Source: Paraburkholderia sp. | GTDB lineage: Bacteria > Pseudomonadota > Gammaproteobacteria > Burkholderiales > Burkholderiaceae | Assembly: GCF_024281035.1 (NCBI RefSeq) | Contig: NZ_JAMXLH010000005.1 | Span: forward strand, 1 to 64,000 | DNA: 64,000 nt | Reading direction: 5' to 3' | In this document: piece by piece, positions 1 to 7,367 of the stretch | How the letters are laid out: each line of letters begins with the position of its first letter | Position numbering within the stretch: the first letter of the stretch is position 1 | The notes under the pieces: generated by a model | Databases searched by the model: none | The model's input: only the letters and a program-made list of their open reading frames with translations | What the model was told of the DNA's origin: nothing | Made by a program: the position numbers and the translations under genes

Positions 1-280
1 GATTGCCCGCCGAGGCGGTGATCACGCCGCGCTCGCGCTGGGCGGGCGTGAGGTGCGCCATCTTGTTGTAGGCGCCGCGCAGCTTGAAGGAGAACACCGG
101 CTGGTTGTCCTCGCGCTTCAGGAACACACGGTTGGAGAGGCGCGCCGAGAGGTTCGGGGCGCGCTCCAGCTCGGTCTCGCGGGCCACGTCATAGACGCGG
201 GCGGTGAGGATTTTCCGAAGGTAATCGTTCTGCGCGGTAGTGGGGGCTTCGACTGCGACGCGGCTCGGGTTGGCCGACAT
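1..280 (-). CDS. ilvA: Threonine ammonia-lyase, biosynthetic (partial, N-terminal part)
   Basis: This is the first 93 codons of a PLP enzyme that deaminates threonine to 2-oxobutanoate, the entry step of isoleucine synthesis. It starts at the ATG whose complement is at 278-280 and runs off the left edge. The translation begins [13 protein letters not shown] and contains [20 protein letters not shown]; the lysine in [10 protein letters not shown] matches the Schiff-base lysine of the family. ASAGN at the edge is the phosphate-binding start. An isoleucine-rich leader peptide and a terminator lie just upstream, which supports the biosynthetic (IlvA) rather than the catabolic (TdcB) reading. Confidence 0.9.
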   Translation of the reverse strand, partial: MSANPSRVAVEAPTTAQNDYLRKILTARVYDVARETELERAPNLSARLSNRVFLKREDNQPVFSFKLRGAYNKMAHLTPAQRERGVITASAGN

Positions 281-324
281 GGGTTGCTCCTGTGCTGACG
301 TACGTTAAGCCAGGAGGCGGTAAC

Positions 325-350
325 AAAAAACCCGCCTCTTGGGGCGGGTT
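325..350 (-). terminator. Attenuator terminator upstream of ilvA
   Basis: Read on the minus strand, AACCCGCC (343-350) pairs with GGCGGGTT (329-336) around a 6-nt loop, and a run of T (325-330) follows. It lies between the leader peptide stop (375) and the ilvA start (280), where an amino-acid attenuator would be. A second perfect 7-bp hairpin (CACCATT/AATGGTG, about 380-398) lies inside the leader reading frame and could be the pause or competing structure. Confidence 0.75.
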
Positions 351-374
351 GTTGTTACTGCTATCAGATACGCA

Positions 375-437
375 CTAACCCACCATTCGAGGAATGGTGC
401 GAATAATCAGTGCGATGGGAAATTGGCGGCAGCTCAT
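375..437 (-). CDS. ilvA leader peptide (20 aa, isoleucine-rich)
   Basis: A 20-codon frame upstream of the ilvA terminator reads MSCRQFPIALIIRT then IPRMVG and a TAG stop. Four of the twenty residues are Ile, packed as IALIIRTI, with a Leu and a Val nearby. Control codons clustered in a short peptide directly before an intrinsic terminator are the signature of ribosome-mediated attenuation. Low charged isoleucine tRNA would stall the ribosome here and favour readthrough into ilvA. The Shine-Dalgarno match is weak, and I did not prove a full antiterminator pairing. Confidence 0.6.
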   Translation of the reverse strand: MSCRQFPIALIIRTIPRMVG

Positions 438-640
438 GGCGGTAAGCATCGCCTGGGCACCTGTAGTTTGTCAATCCTGCACGCAAAATGTGATTCGTAT
501 ATAAAACGTTATTTACGTAGTGTTTGATACATCTTAACGTGGAATGTACGCGGTGCCCGTCGCGAGCTACGATCTTGCCCCGAAACCCCGTTTTTGTCTG
601 CCCGGCACAGGGTCAAATCGTGAAACATTCTACGAAATCC

Positions 641-684
641 ATCGTATCGCGTTGATTTTTAAATCATATCGCGCGCGATACGAT
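641..684. repeat. 11-bp inverted repeat downstream of parB
   Basis: ATCGTATCGCG (641-651) and CGCGATACGAT (674-684) are perfect inverted copies separated by 22 nt that contain a short T/A run. The site is 52 bp beyond the parB stop and could be the end of the parAB transcript or a protein-binding site. The rest of 438-735 shows no other gene or motif I can support. Confidence 0.4.
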
Positions 685-735
685 CATTCCCTCTTGTTTC
701 ACGGATTCGACCCTGCGGCCGATTTGCACGTGAAA

Positions 736-1737
736 CTACACGTTCTCGGGCGTATCCATCTCCGACGCCCATTGTTCGATCACGGTTTTGACACGTTCAG
801 CGAGCCGTTGCTGATCCACGGGTGCGATGCCTTTGAGGCTGAGCTCGGCTCGTCCGTCGCCGAAGAGCTTGAGTTCGCCGAGCGCGACGCCATCGGGACG
901 GTTGAACTGCACACGCGACTGGTAATGCGTCCGGCGCGGGCCGATCCGTCGCGCGCCAGCTTCAGCGGACGCGGCGGCCTCAAGCTTGCGAACACTCGCC
1001 TTCCCTTCTACGACCTGCTCGAGCCAATGCTCAGCGACGGTTGCACCCGCGCGGTCAAAAATCAGCTTGATATTGTAGGCATGCCCAAGCCCGACATCCT
1101 TCCTGTTCTGCGCCATCCGCTGCAGCAGAAACGACGGAAGCGACGTGAGCGAGATGACCTTGCTGATGTGCTTCGGATCCTCTCCAACGGCCACACCCAA
1201 TTCGACCTGGTCGACGTAGATCCCATCGTCCAGCAGCTTTTTCCAGGCAAGCGCATCGTCGAAAACCGTCTGTTCCTCACGCTCCTTGTTCGCGTGATAC
1301 GCGCGCAGGTACAGGTTCTGGTTATCGAGGCCATCGCGAATATCGGCGTCGATCGTCTTGTCGCCGCGCGAGCGAGCAGCGCGGATGCGTCGCTCGCCGT
1401 CCACGATGACGTACTTGCCCGGGAATTCGCTCAGGCGTGTCACCAGAATCGGTGTTATCTGACCTTGCGTCTCAAAGCTGCCGGCCAGCTCGTCGATCGT
1501 TTCAGCGCTGTAGAACGAGCGCGGATTGTACGGATTCGAGACAACGTCCTCGACCAGAATCTTGCTGACCGAATACGATCCGGGTGTCGATGCGTCCTCC
1601 ACCGGCTGACTGGTGACTCCAGCGTCGCGTTGGGCGATGCTGACGACATCGGCTTCGGCAAGACGCTCTCCGGCCGAGACTCGTTCTACGGCCATGCCTG
1701 CCCGGACCTTGCTGGTGAAGTTGAGCTTAGCGGCCAT
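736..1737 (-). CDS. parB: ParB partition protein
   Basis: This 333-aa protein is a centromere-binding ParB that loads on parS sites and is moved by ParA to segregate the replicon. After an N-terminal tail (MAAKLNFTSKV) there is a ParB/Srx-type domain with NPYNPRSFYSAETIDELA and the GERRIRAARSRG box that family members use for CTP binding. A helix-turn-helix region follows (KHISKVISLTSLP). I chose the ATG at 1737 because it overlaps the parA stop by 11 bp in the usual coupled parAB layout; the longer frame would run deep into parA. The C-terminus (about residues 290-333) would be the dimer domain. Candidate targets are the four palindromes at 2462-3094. Confidence 0.92.
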   Translation of the reverse strand: MAAKLNFTSKVRAGMAVERVSAGERLAEADVVSIAQRDAGVTSQPVEDASTPGSYSVSKILVEDVVSNPYNPRSFYSAETIDELAGSFETQGQITPILVTRLSEFPGKYVIVDGERRIRAARSRGDKTIDADIRDGLDNQNLYLRAYHANKEREEQTVFDDALAWKKLLDDGIYVDQVELGVAVGEDPKHISKVISLTSLPSFLLQRMAQNRKDVGLGHAYNIKLIFDRAGATVAEHWLEQVVEGKASVRKLEAAASAEAGARRIGPRRTHYQSRVQFNRPDGVALGELKLFGDGRAELSLKGIAPVDQQRLAERVKTVIEQWASEMDTPENV

Positions 1738-2413
1738 CGACGGTCTCCTCCTCTTCCTGAACGAGAGAAATGATTTCGTTGTAGACCGCATTGATTTCGT
1801 CTTTCGCGATCTTCGTCCCGCGTACGCCACGAACGTCGAAGACGGTGCGACCCAGCGCGGCGGTCTGTCGATAAAGCTCCCGCTGCTTGATCGTGGAAGT
1901 GAAAACACGCACGTTGCTCTCAGCCAGTAGCGCACTCATTTGCGTGTGTAGTAGCGTTTTCGAATTCGACTTATTCAGCAAAATGGCGAATTTCCCCGCC
2001 GGATTTGCGATACGCGTCCGCTCGACCAATTCCATCATTCCTTCGCTACTCCAGATATCGATCGGTGACGCGTCGGTCGGGATGATCGTGGCATCGGCGA
2101 CGGCAAGCACGCGCGCAGTTGTGAGGTCGTTGATGTTGGGGGGGCAGTCTACGATCACGACGTCGTAGTCGTCGGCGAGTGCCGCGACTTCTGGGCCAAT
2201 CATCTTTTCCAGCTTGTGGATGCTGCCGACCCGGAAGGGAAGCGGTGTATCGGGACCAGCGGCAGCGCACCAACTCATGCACGATTGCTGGCCGTCGGCG
2301 TCGGCAACGTAGACCTTGTACCCTTCGGACTGAAACGCCCCGGCCAGATTCATGGTGGTGGTAGTTTTACCCACACCACCCTTTTGGTTCGCTACTGCTA
2401 TGACCAGTCCCAT
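1727..2413 (-). CDS. parA: ParA partition ATPase
   Basis: This 228-aa Walker-type ATPase drives segregation together with ParB. It starts MGLVIAVANQKGGVGKTTTT, with the deviant Walker A lysine pair (KGGVGKT). VVIVDCPPNIN is the Walker A' / switch segment. The protein has no N-terminal DNA-binding extension, so it resembles short chromosomal or type Ib-like ParA rather than the long P1 type. I chose ATG 2413 because GGAG lies 8 nt upstream; an in-frame ATG four codons earlier (2425) is possible. parB is overlapped at the 3' end, and the upstream region carries the palindromes that ParB probably binds. Confidence 0.92.
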   Translation of the reverse strand: MGLVIAVANQKGGVGKTTTTMNLAGAFQSEGYKVYVADADGQQSCMSWCAAAGPDTPLPFRVGSIHKLEKMIGPEVAALADDYDVVIVDCPPNINDLTTARVLAVADATIIPTDASPIDIWSSEGMMELVERTRIANPAGKFAILLNKSNSKTLLHTQMSALLAESNVRVFTSTIKQRELYRQTAALGRTVFDVRGVRGTKIAKDEINAVYNEIISLVQEEEETVDGR

Positions 2414-2461
2414 TCGGTTCTCCATGCAATGTTCAATCCGCTGGCGATCGTCCTCACGCAC

Positions 2462-3094
2462 TCTCCACGTGGAGACTCCGCGCGCCAAATGGGAGTCTAA
2501 CGGGGCGTTAAAGTAAATTCTAGGTTTTCCGCTCAATCCGTTGCCGAGCCACAACCGTTTGGCCGAAAGGATAGGTTGTGGGAGGTTAATCGGGAGCCAA
2601 GAGTGAAGGAGTAGTGCGGATAGGATGGCGCCCGTGGCGATTGTCGAATCTCCACGTGGAGATTGTGTGTCCCGCAGTGCCACTTGTTCGGCAAGTAGGC
2701 GTGAGTGGTGGCGATTAACGTTTCAGTCAACCTGATTCGGATGTATGTGATCGAATTCAGATCGCAGACTTCGTCTGAACTAGACGCATGCTTACCGCCT
2801 CAAATCCGAACACGATTAGATTCAAATGACGGTTGATCGCGCGAAGGAACACCGTGCATCGGTGTCAGGTTGGCAATCGCTCTCTCCACGTGGAGATTCA
2901 CTCAACACAACCTTCAAGGTCCGAGATTGTGCAACTCCGTGACTCCCAAATCAACTAGCGTACGAAATTGCCCAACCAAACCGCCAAGCATCACACCATC
3001 GGTTATCTGCTCAGTTATCTGCTCAGTTATCTGCTCCGTTAGCCTGTCGTCACGCCGATGCACAAATCATCGTCGTGAAATCTCCACGTGGAGA
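2462..3094. promoter_or_regulatory. parS: Four copies of palindrome TCTCCACGTGGAGA (parS candidates)
   Basis: The 14-bp palindrome TCTCCACGTGGAGA occurs at 2462-2475, 2649-2662, 2883-2896 and 3081-3094, spaced roughly 190-235 bp. The copy at 2649 extends to an 18-bp perfect palindrome (AATCTCCACGTGGAGATT, 2647-2664). The CACGTG core is shared with many ParB-binding sites. I noticed no other copy in the window. Position directly upstream of parAB makes ParB binding the best explanation. Confidence 0.75.
3001..3036. repeat. 12-bp tandem repeat, three copies
   Basis: The unit GTTATCTGCTCA recurs three times with a 12-bp period, followed by a degenerate fourth unit (CGTTAGCCTGTC). It sits between the third and fourth parS-like palindromes. 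A protein-binding or bending role in the partition region is possible; no coding role is apparent. Confidence 0.55.
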
Positions 3095-3130
3095 CTCTAC
3101 GTAGCCCGACAACACTGAAGGCACAAACGC

Positions 3131-3149
3131 GGCCATATCAGATATGGCC
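3131..3149. repeat. 19-bp inverted repeat downstream of repA
   Basis: GGCCATATC and GATATGGCC are perfect 9-bp inverted copies around a single A. The element lies 160 bp beyond the repA stop on its downstream side. It could be an operator or a short hairpin. Confidence 0.45.
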
Positions 3150-3175
3150 GGGCTCATGTTGGAGAGGGGAAATTA

Positions 3176-3195
3176 GTTTGAACGATCGTTCAAAC
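3176..3195. promoter_or_regulatory. 20-bp perfect palindrome (operator-like)
   Basis: GTTTGAACGA is followed directly by TCGTTCAAAC, a perfect 20-bp palindrome with no spacer. Such sites are typical dimeric repressor operators (for example of TetR-family proteins), but no regulator gene is adjacent, so its partner is unknown. Confidence 0.45.
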
Positions 3196-3308
3196 GAGAG
3201 CGACAAGCAGCGTATATTTATCTGCCGCTGCTTATTCAGAATATTTCGTAAATCTTGGTGTTGTGCGCTGCCAATCGGCAACGCACTAGCAGGGCGGTCA
3301 CCCGCACC

Positions 3309-4685
3309 TCACTCGGCGCGGGTTTTCAACGCAAGCTCAACATCAACGGCCACCTGGCCATCCACAGTACCCACACCCTGCTGACCGCTCAACAGGAATT
3401 CGAGCAGATCCGCGGCGGTCGGTTGACCCCAGGTATCGAGGACGACCCAGCGGAAGAAATTCGTCGATGCCATCTTGCTTGGCACCTTTGCCGTCGAAAC
3501 CTTGAGCTTGTCCATCCCGACGGTCTCGTTATAGCGCTTGATCAGTGCAGTCTGATCGTCGTACTCAAGTTCGTTGAAGTACGAGCGCGCCTCGGCGATC
3601 TTGGCCGCAATGTAGCGATCCTTGACCTGATCCTGACTTTCGCGCACCTTGGCCGACTCGGCCGCAGTACCTGCCGCCGCATTGGCGCCCGGCAACTGGT
3701 AACCCTGCATGAGCGCCTTGCGGAAATAGGCTGCTACGTTTGCAAGCGGCGCAGCGTTCTTCTGCGCGACGCGCGCCGTGGTATAGGCGACCGCAGTCCG
3801 GATCTTCTCCTCGCCGTACTGTTTCAGCAAACGCTTCGCCTCGGACACCGGAATGCTGAATTTCGACATTTCGCCGATCAGCACCGTCTCGTTCGCACGC
3901 AATTCCTGCGAGGGGTCCGTCTCGGGCTTGCGGGTGACGCGAAACTGAAGCGCGACGACGGAACGTCCAACCTTGTGCTCGATGAGATCGAAGATGTGAT
4001 CCGAAATCTCGTTCACTTCCTTGATGCACGGCACAAGCACACGGCTCTTGAACTGCTTGTACAGCTTGTACGATTGCGCCGAGGTATCCTGGCCAAGGAT
4101 CAGATCCCTGAGCGTCGCCAACGGAAAGCGAGCCGTCATGCCGACTGCCTCGTAACGCACGACGTTCTCCCACAGCGCGAGCGAATGCGCCTTTCTGAAC
4201 TGGCGCGTGATCCGCATATCGATCATCGCGTAGATTTCGGGGTTCAGCAGCTCGCCGCGAATCTGTTCGGAAAACGTGTAGCGGAGTACCGAGCGCTCGA
4301 GTTCGGCGCCGGCGAGCAGACCGGAGGCCTTCCAGATACTGCGCTTATCCTGCGTAAGGTAGTCCCAGTTGACGACCGTGCTGATCAACGAGTTGATCGT
4401 CTCCTTGACGTACTCCGTGTTGTTGCTGTTCAGATCGACGTCCTGCGAGAGGGCGGAGATCGTGATCTCGAATGACGAGCGGCCCGGCTCGAGCGAATCC
4501 TGGCGAATAGCGTTTTTGATCAGCGAGCTGAACATCTTGCGCTGCTGGAGGCTGATGGACCCGGACTTCGGCGCAATATGAATCGCCGGGACGGCCTTGC
4601 GAAACAGATCAGGCGGCTGGCCTTGCTGAAATACGAGTGCGCCTTGCTTGTCGGCATCGCCGGCATCGGCCTTTTTTCTTGCCAT
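3309..4685 (-). CDS. repA: Replication initiator protein RepA (Rep_3/RepB family)
   Basis: This 458-aa initiator binds iterons in the origin and opens the replicon. The Rep_3-type core begins near residue 40 (SLQQRKMFSSLIKNAI), with a winged-helix region around KETINSLISTVVNWDYL and the motif ITRQFRKAHSLALWENVVRYEAVG, which resembles the conserved helix of plasmid initiators. I start it at ATG 4685 (MARKKADAGDADKQG); a longer frame to 4733 is possible but less likely. The iteron array starts about 230 bp upstream of this start. Together with parAB on the same strand it defines an autonomous low-copy replicon or secondary chromosome. Confidence 0.85.
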   Translation of the reverse strand: MARKKADAGDADKQGALVFQQGQPPDLFRKAVPAIHIAPKSGSISLQQRKMFSSLIKNAIRQDSLEPGRSSFEITISALSQDVDLNSNNTEYVKETINSLISTVVNWDYLTQDKRSIWKASGLLAGAELERSVLRYTFSEQIRGELLNPEIYAMIDMRITRQFRKAHSLALWENVVRYEAVGMTARFPLATLRDLILGQDTSAQSYKLYKQFKSRVLVPCIKEVNEISDHIFDLIEHKVGRSVVALQFRVTRKPETDPSQELRANETVLIGEMSKFSIPVSEAKRLLKQYGEEKIRTAVAYTTARVAQKNAAPLANVAAYFRKALMQGYQLPGANAAAGTAAESAKVRESQDQVKDRYIAAKIAEARSYFNELEYDDQTALIKRYNETVGMDKLKVSTAKVPSKMASTNFFRWVVLDTWGQPTAADLLEFLLSGQQGVGTVDGQVAVDVELALKTRAE

Positions 4686-5014
4686 GTGATCCACGTTTGA
4701 AGGGAACCTGATCGGTTGGTAACTGTATACCAAGCGCCCCGGTGACTCAAGGCCGCAATCGAGGCCGTACCGCCGTACGACATTTTCGTGTCGAGCTGGT
4801 TGACAGGCGCTTCACAACCGCATGTAGCGGAGCCCCAAACCGGCCAGAGCAGCAACCGGAACGGGCAATAGACACTCCCATAAATGGGAACTTCCATGGG
4901 TCGTGTGCCCGACAAAGCTCCCATAACCGGTAACCAACTCGGGGAGAGTGAGTACGCACTCTCATATATTTCTCCACGAAGGTATCTGGATATGGGAGTT
5001 TTGGCGCGGACCAC

Positions 5015-5023
5015 TTATCCACA
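5015..5023 (+). promoter_or_regulatory. DnaA box TTATCCACA
   Basis: A perfect match to the consensus DnaA box lies within the iteron array. Two iterons further right (5456-5464 and 5499-5507) carry ATATCCACA, one mismatch from consensus, so DnaA and RepA sites overlap there. Confidence 0.7.
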
Positions 5024-5596
5024 AGGGCTCATTGCATCTCTCGTGGGATATTCCCCATCAATGGTTACCTGACGGTTGCCCCATAACTGGGTACCCAACT
5101 GGATGGGCACAGTGCGAGAATCGGCCACCAGCGCCGCTAGACACTCCCATATCTGGTCACCATAAGTCGCACCCATAACCGGTTACCCTTGAACGTTCGG
5201 CACTGGAGCATCCAGTCTGTACAAGGGCACCACGAAAATCCCCTCTGGGAACCTAACAGCCATGTCCTATATCGTTCCCATATCCGGCTACCTGGCGAAC
5301 CTCCCATAACAGGCAACCTGACGAATGGCGCAGCCCTCAGGAAATAGCCTCTCAACGCGTTCAACGTCCCATGGAAGGCGACCTTTCGCTCTTCCCATAG
5401 CCAGCAACCTAAGCGTGTCATGGGCATCTGGACCATAGCGCGGCACCATTTCCCCATATCCACAGCCCCAAAAACCCATCCGCGGATACCGAATTCCCAT
5501 ATCCACAACCCGAACGTCCCATACCAGGTACCCGAAATCCCATTACGGGCGACCAAATCGCCCGGAAAGCCTTGCCAGATAAGGCTTTGCGCCGCC

Positions 5597-5645
5597 TAAA
5601 GGTTTACTAAAGTTGTTAAAGCGTTAAAGGTAAACACTAAAACCT
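5597..5645. other. A+T-rich unwinding-element candidate
   Basis: An A+T-rich block in otherwise GC-rich DNA contains four TAAAG units (CTAAAGG, CTAAAGT, TTAAAGC, TTAAAGG) framed by inverted GTTTAC and GTAAAC. It directly follows the densest iteron cluster, the expected place for strand opening. Confidence 0.55.
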
Positions 5646-6304
5646 GTGTCCGATGAGAAAGACGTCTCCCAAAACCGGGACCCTGTCGCCAGGTAAGTGG
5701 TCACCAACCTCAGTAACTCCCATCCATGGGTACCTTGGCGTCCTCACGCCGTTCGGCAGCGCCAACGACCACCCCTATAGAACCCTGATTCCTCATAAGC
5801 TACCTTTGAAATATCGCCCAAGGCATTGAATTCAAACCAAAACACCTCTATCGGGCTCCATCTATGGGAGCGCAGAGCGCTTGAAGGTACCGTGTTATGG
5901 GAATCACGTGCGGTGCACGACCTGTTTCCGGCATCCCTTGCCGGAAGGAATCGAAGAAGAAAGCAAGGTTGCCGACTCGTCGGCACGTAGCCCCCGACGA
6001 ACCAGGGATGGGCATCGTCCCGGTTAAGGTAACGACTTCCCATATCCGGTTACCGATGTCAGGTCACCGACCATGGGAGGAAGTTTGCGCAAATGACGCA
6101 TTTACGCGTCAGGGCTTCAAGGTCCACTGCGGCAAGACATCCGGTAACCTGGCGCCGTCGGCACAAGTACCTTGATCGCGCGCGGCAGCCGTACGAGAGG
6201 TGACCTATCGCCCCGTTGAGGCGCACGGCTCCAATGTATTTGCGCGGGGAAAATCGCCTTGCACGCGATTCGGTCGTCTGCGTCGCAGTCGCACGTGTCG
6301 GTGC

Positions 6305-6703
6305 TCAATCCTGTGTCGCATGACATACGGCTTCAACGCGATTACCTGCCGGATCGAACAGAAAGGCCGCGTAGTAGCTCGCGTGGTAATGCGGGCGCAG
6401 GCCCGGTTCGCCGTCGGAGCGACCGCCGCTCGCGATCCCGGCCGCAAAGAACGCATCGACCTGCTTGCGCGTTTGCGCCTTGAAACACCAATGCCGCTTG
6501 TTTGCGCCGATATCGCTCGTGTCGAGATAGACGGCGAGACAGGTGGACGCCGTGTCGTCCTGCGAGCAGCGTTCGCCATAGCCAAGCGCATTGGCACGGT
6601 CGTAGACCTTCGATGCGCCGAGCGCCGCCATGATCGCGTCGTAGAATCGCCGGGCGGCGTCAACGTCGGGTACACCGATTGATACGTGATCGAGAAGTTG
6701 CAT
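6305..6703 (-). CDS. VOC-family (glyoxalase/bleomycin-resistance-like) protein
   Basis: This 132-aa protein is a single vicinal-oxygen-chelate domain. It begins MQLLDHVSIGVPDVDAARRFYDAIM, the typical first beta-alpha unit, and ends with FLFDPAGNRVEAVCH, the typical last strand with a metal-ligand glutamate. HYHASYYAAF in the middle is shared with its divergent neighbour. VOC proteins act as metal-dependent lyases, isomerases, dioxygenases or drug-binding proteins; the substrate cannot be read here. It is transcribed away from the plus-strand paralogue starting at 6789, with about 85 bp between the two starts. Confidence 0.8.
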   Translation of the reverse strand: MQLLDHVSIGVPDVDAARRFYDAIMAALGASKVYDRANALGYGERCSQDDTASTCLAVYLDTSDIGANKRHWCFKAQTRKQVDAFFAAGIASGGRSDGEPGLRPHYHASYYAAFLFDPAGNRVEAVCHATQD

Positions 6704-6788
6704 GCGTTCGCCATCGTGGGGAGTCGAACCGGCTTCATTCTAGCTGGCCGCCGTCATCGCGCTATTCGCACAGAGGGGAGGGGACCAG

Positions 6789-7199
6789 ATGATTTCGCAC
6801 GTCGTTATCGGGATCAACGATTTCGATCGGGCTTTCGCGTTCTATTCGGCCATCATGGACGGGCTCGGGCATACGCTGAAGTTCTGCGAGCGGGATACGC
6901 CGTGCTCAGGTGTGTGGGCGGGCTGGATGGAACCGGGGACGCAGCGTCCGCTCTTCATCGTCGGCACGCCATACGACGGTAATCCCGCACAGCACGGCAA
7001 CGGCCAGATGGTGGCGCTGCTTGCGCCAGATAGAGCCCACGTCGACGCCGTGTATGCCATCGCGCTCGCTCACGGCGGGACATGCGAAGGCGCCCCAGGC
7101 CTGCGGCCTCACTATCATCCTCACTACTACGGCGCCTACTTTCGCGATCCCGAAGGGAACAAGATCGGTGTTTGCTGCCACGATCCGGTAGCGCAATAG
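6789..7199 (+). CDS. VOC-family protein (paralogue of the divergent neighbour)
   Basis: This 136-aa single-domain VOC protein begins MISHVVIGINDFDRAFAFYSAIM and ends AYFRDPEGNKIGVCCHD. The His-rich segment HYHPHYYGAYF matches the HYHASYYAAF segment of the minus-strand gene next to it, and PGLRPHYH is common to both, so the two arose by duplication. A strong ribosome site (GAGGGGA) precedes the ATG. Function beyond the fold is unknown. A bidirectional terminator follows at 7317. Confidence 0.8.
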   Translation: MISHVVIGINDFDRAFAFYSAIMDGLGHTLKFCERDTPCSGVWAGWMEPGTQRPLFIVGTPYDGNPAQHGNGQMVALLAPDRAHVDAVYAIALAHGGTCEGAPGLRPHYHPHYYGAYFRDPEGNKIGVCCHDPVAQ

Positions 7200-7316
7200 C
7201 GGACCGCACGCCATCTGAGCGAGTGCCAGTGCCAGCAGGTTTCCTTCGAGACGCGATTGCCCCGCATCAAGCCACAAGACGACTAATCGTTGCACTAACA
7301 ACAGACCCGAATGAAA

Positions 7317-7350
7317 GAGCGGCGCGACCGAAGTCGCGCCGCTCCTTTTA
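7317..7350. terminator. Bidirectional intrinsic terminator
   Basis: GAGCGGCGCGAC (7317-7328) pairs perfectly with GTCGCGCCGCTC (7333-7344) around a CGAA tetraloop, followed by CTTTT on the plus strand and a T-rich flank on the minus strand. It separates the convergent VOC gene and acyl-CoA dehydrogenase gene. Confidence 0.85.
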
Positions 7351-7367
7351 TCGATGCGGACAGTGCG

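Larger units (their letters stand above)
2414..3308. other. Noncoding parA-repA spacer (centromere/regulatory region)
   Basis: About 0.9 kb lies between the 5' end of parA and the 3' end of repA with no convincing reading frame. It holds four copies of a 14-bp palindrome, a 12-bp tandem repeat and two longer perfect palindromes, each listed separately. That density fits a centromere plus promoter region for parAB. Confidence 0.7.
4918..6053 (+). repeat. Iteron array, consensus CCCATAACCGGTNACC
   Basis: Direct repeats of the form TCCCATAnCCGGTnACC occur at about 4918, 5079, 5144, 5171, 5275, 5301, 5392, 5451, 5494, 5517, 5538, 5666, 5718 and 6037, all in the same orientation. The best copies are at 4918 (CTCCCATAACCGGTAACC), 5171 and 6037. 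The left half CCCATA is nearly invariant; the right half varies. Spacing is irregular (about 23-120 bp inside the array), unlike CRISPR. These are the likely RepA binding sites. Confidence 0.85.
4686..6304. other. Noncoding origin of replication region
   Basis: About 1.6 kb between repA and the first VOC gene has no credible gene. It is filled with iterons, a perfect DnaA box, two near-DnaA boxes and an A+T-rich segment (listed separately). This is the layout of an iteron-controlled origin. The stretch 6080-6304 shows no clear repeat. Confidence 0.75.

Noticed and set aside
544..1773. 409-aa plus-strand open frame
   Set aside because: It is the antisense shadow of parB; composition and lack of family features against a clear ParB on the other strand.
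4870..6060. Possible CRISPR array in the repeat-rich region
   Set aside because: Repeats are about 17 bp, variable and irregularly spaced, with repA and DnaA boxes adjacent; they are iterons.
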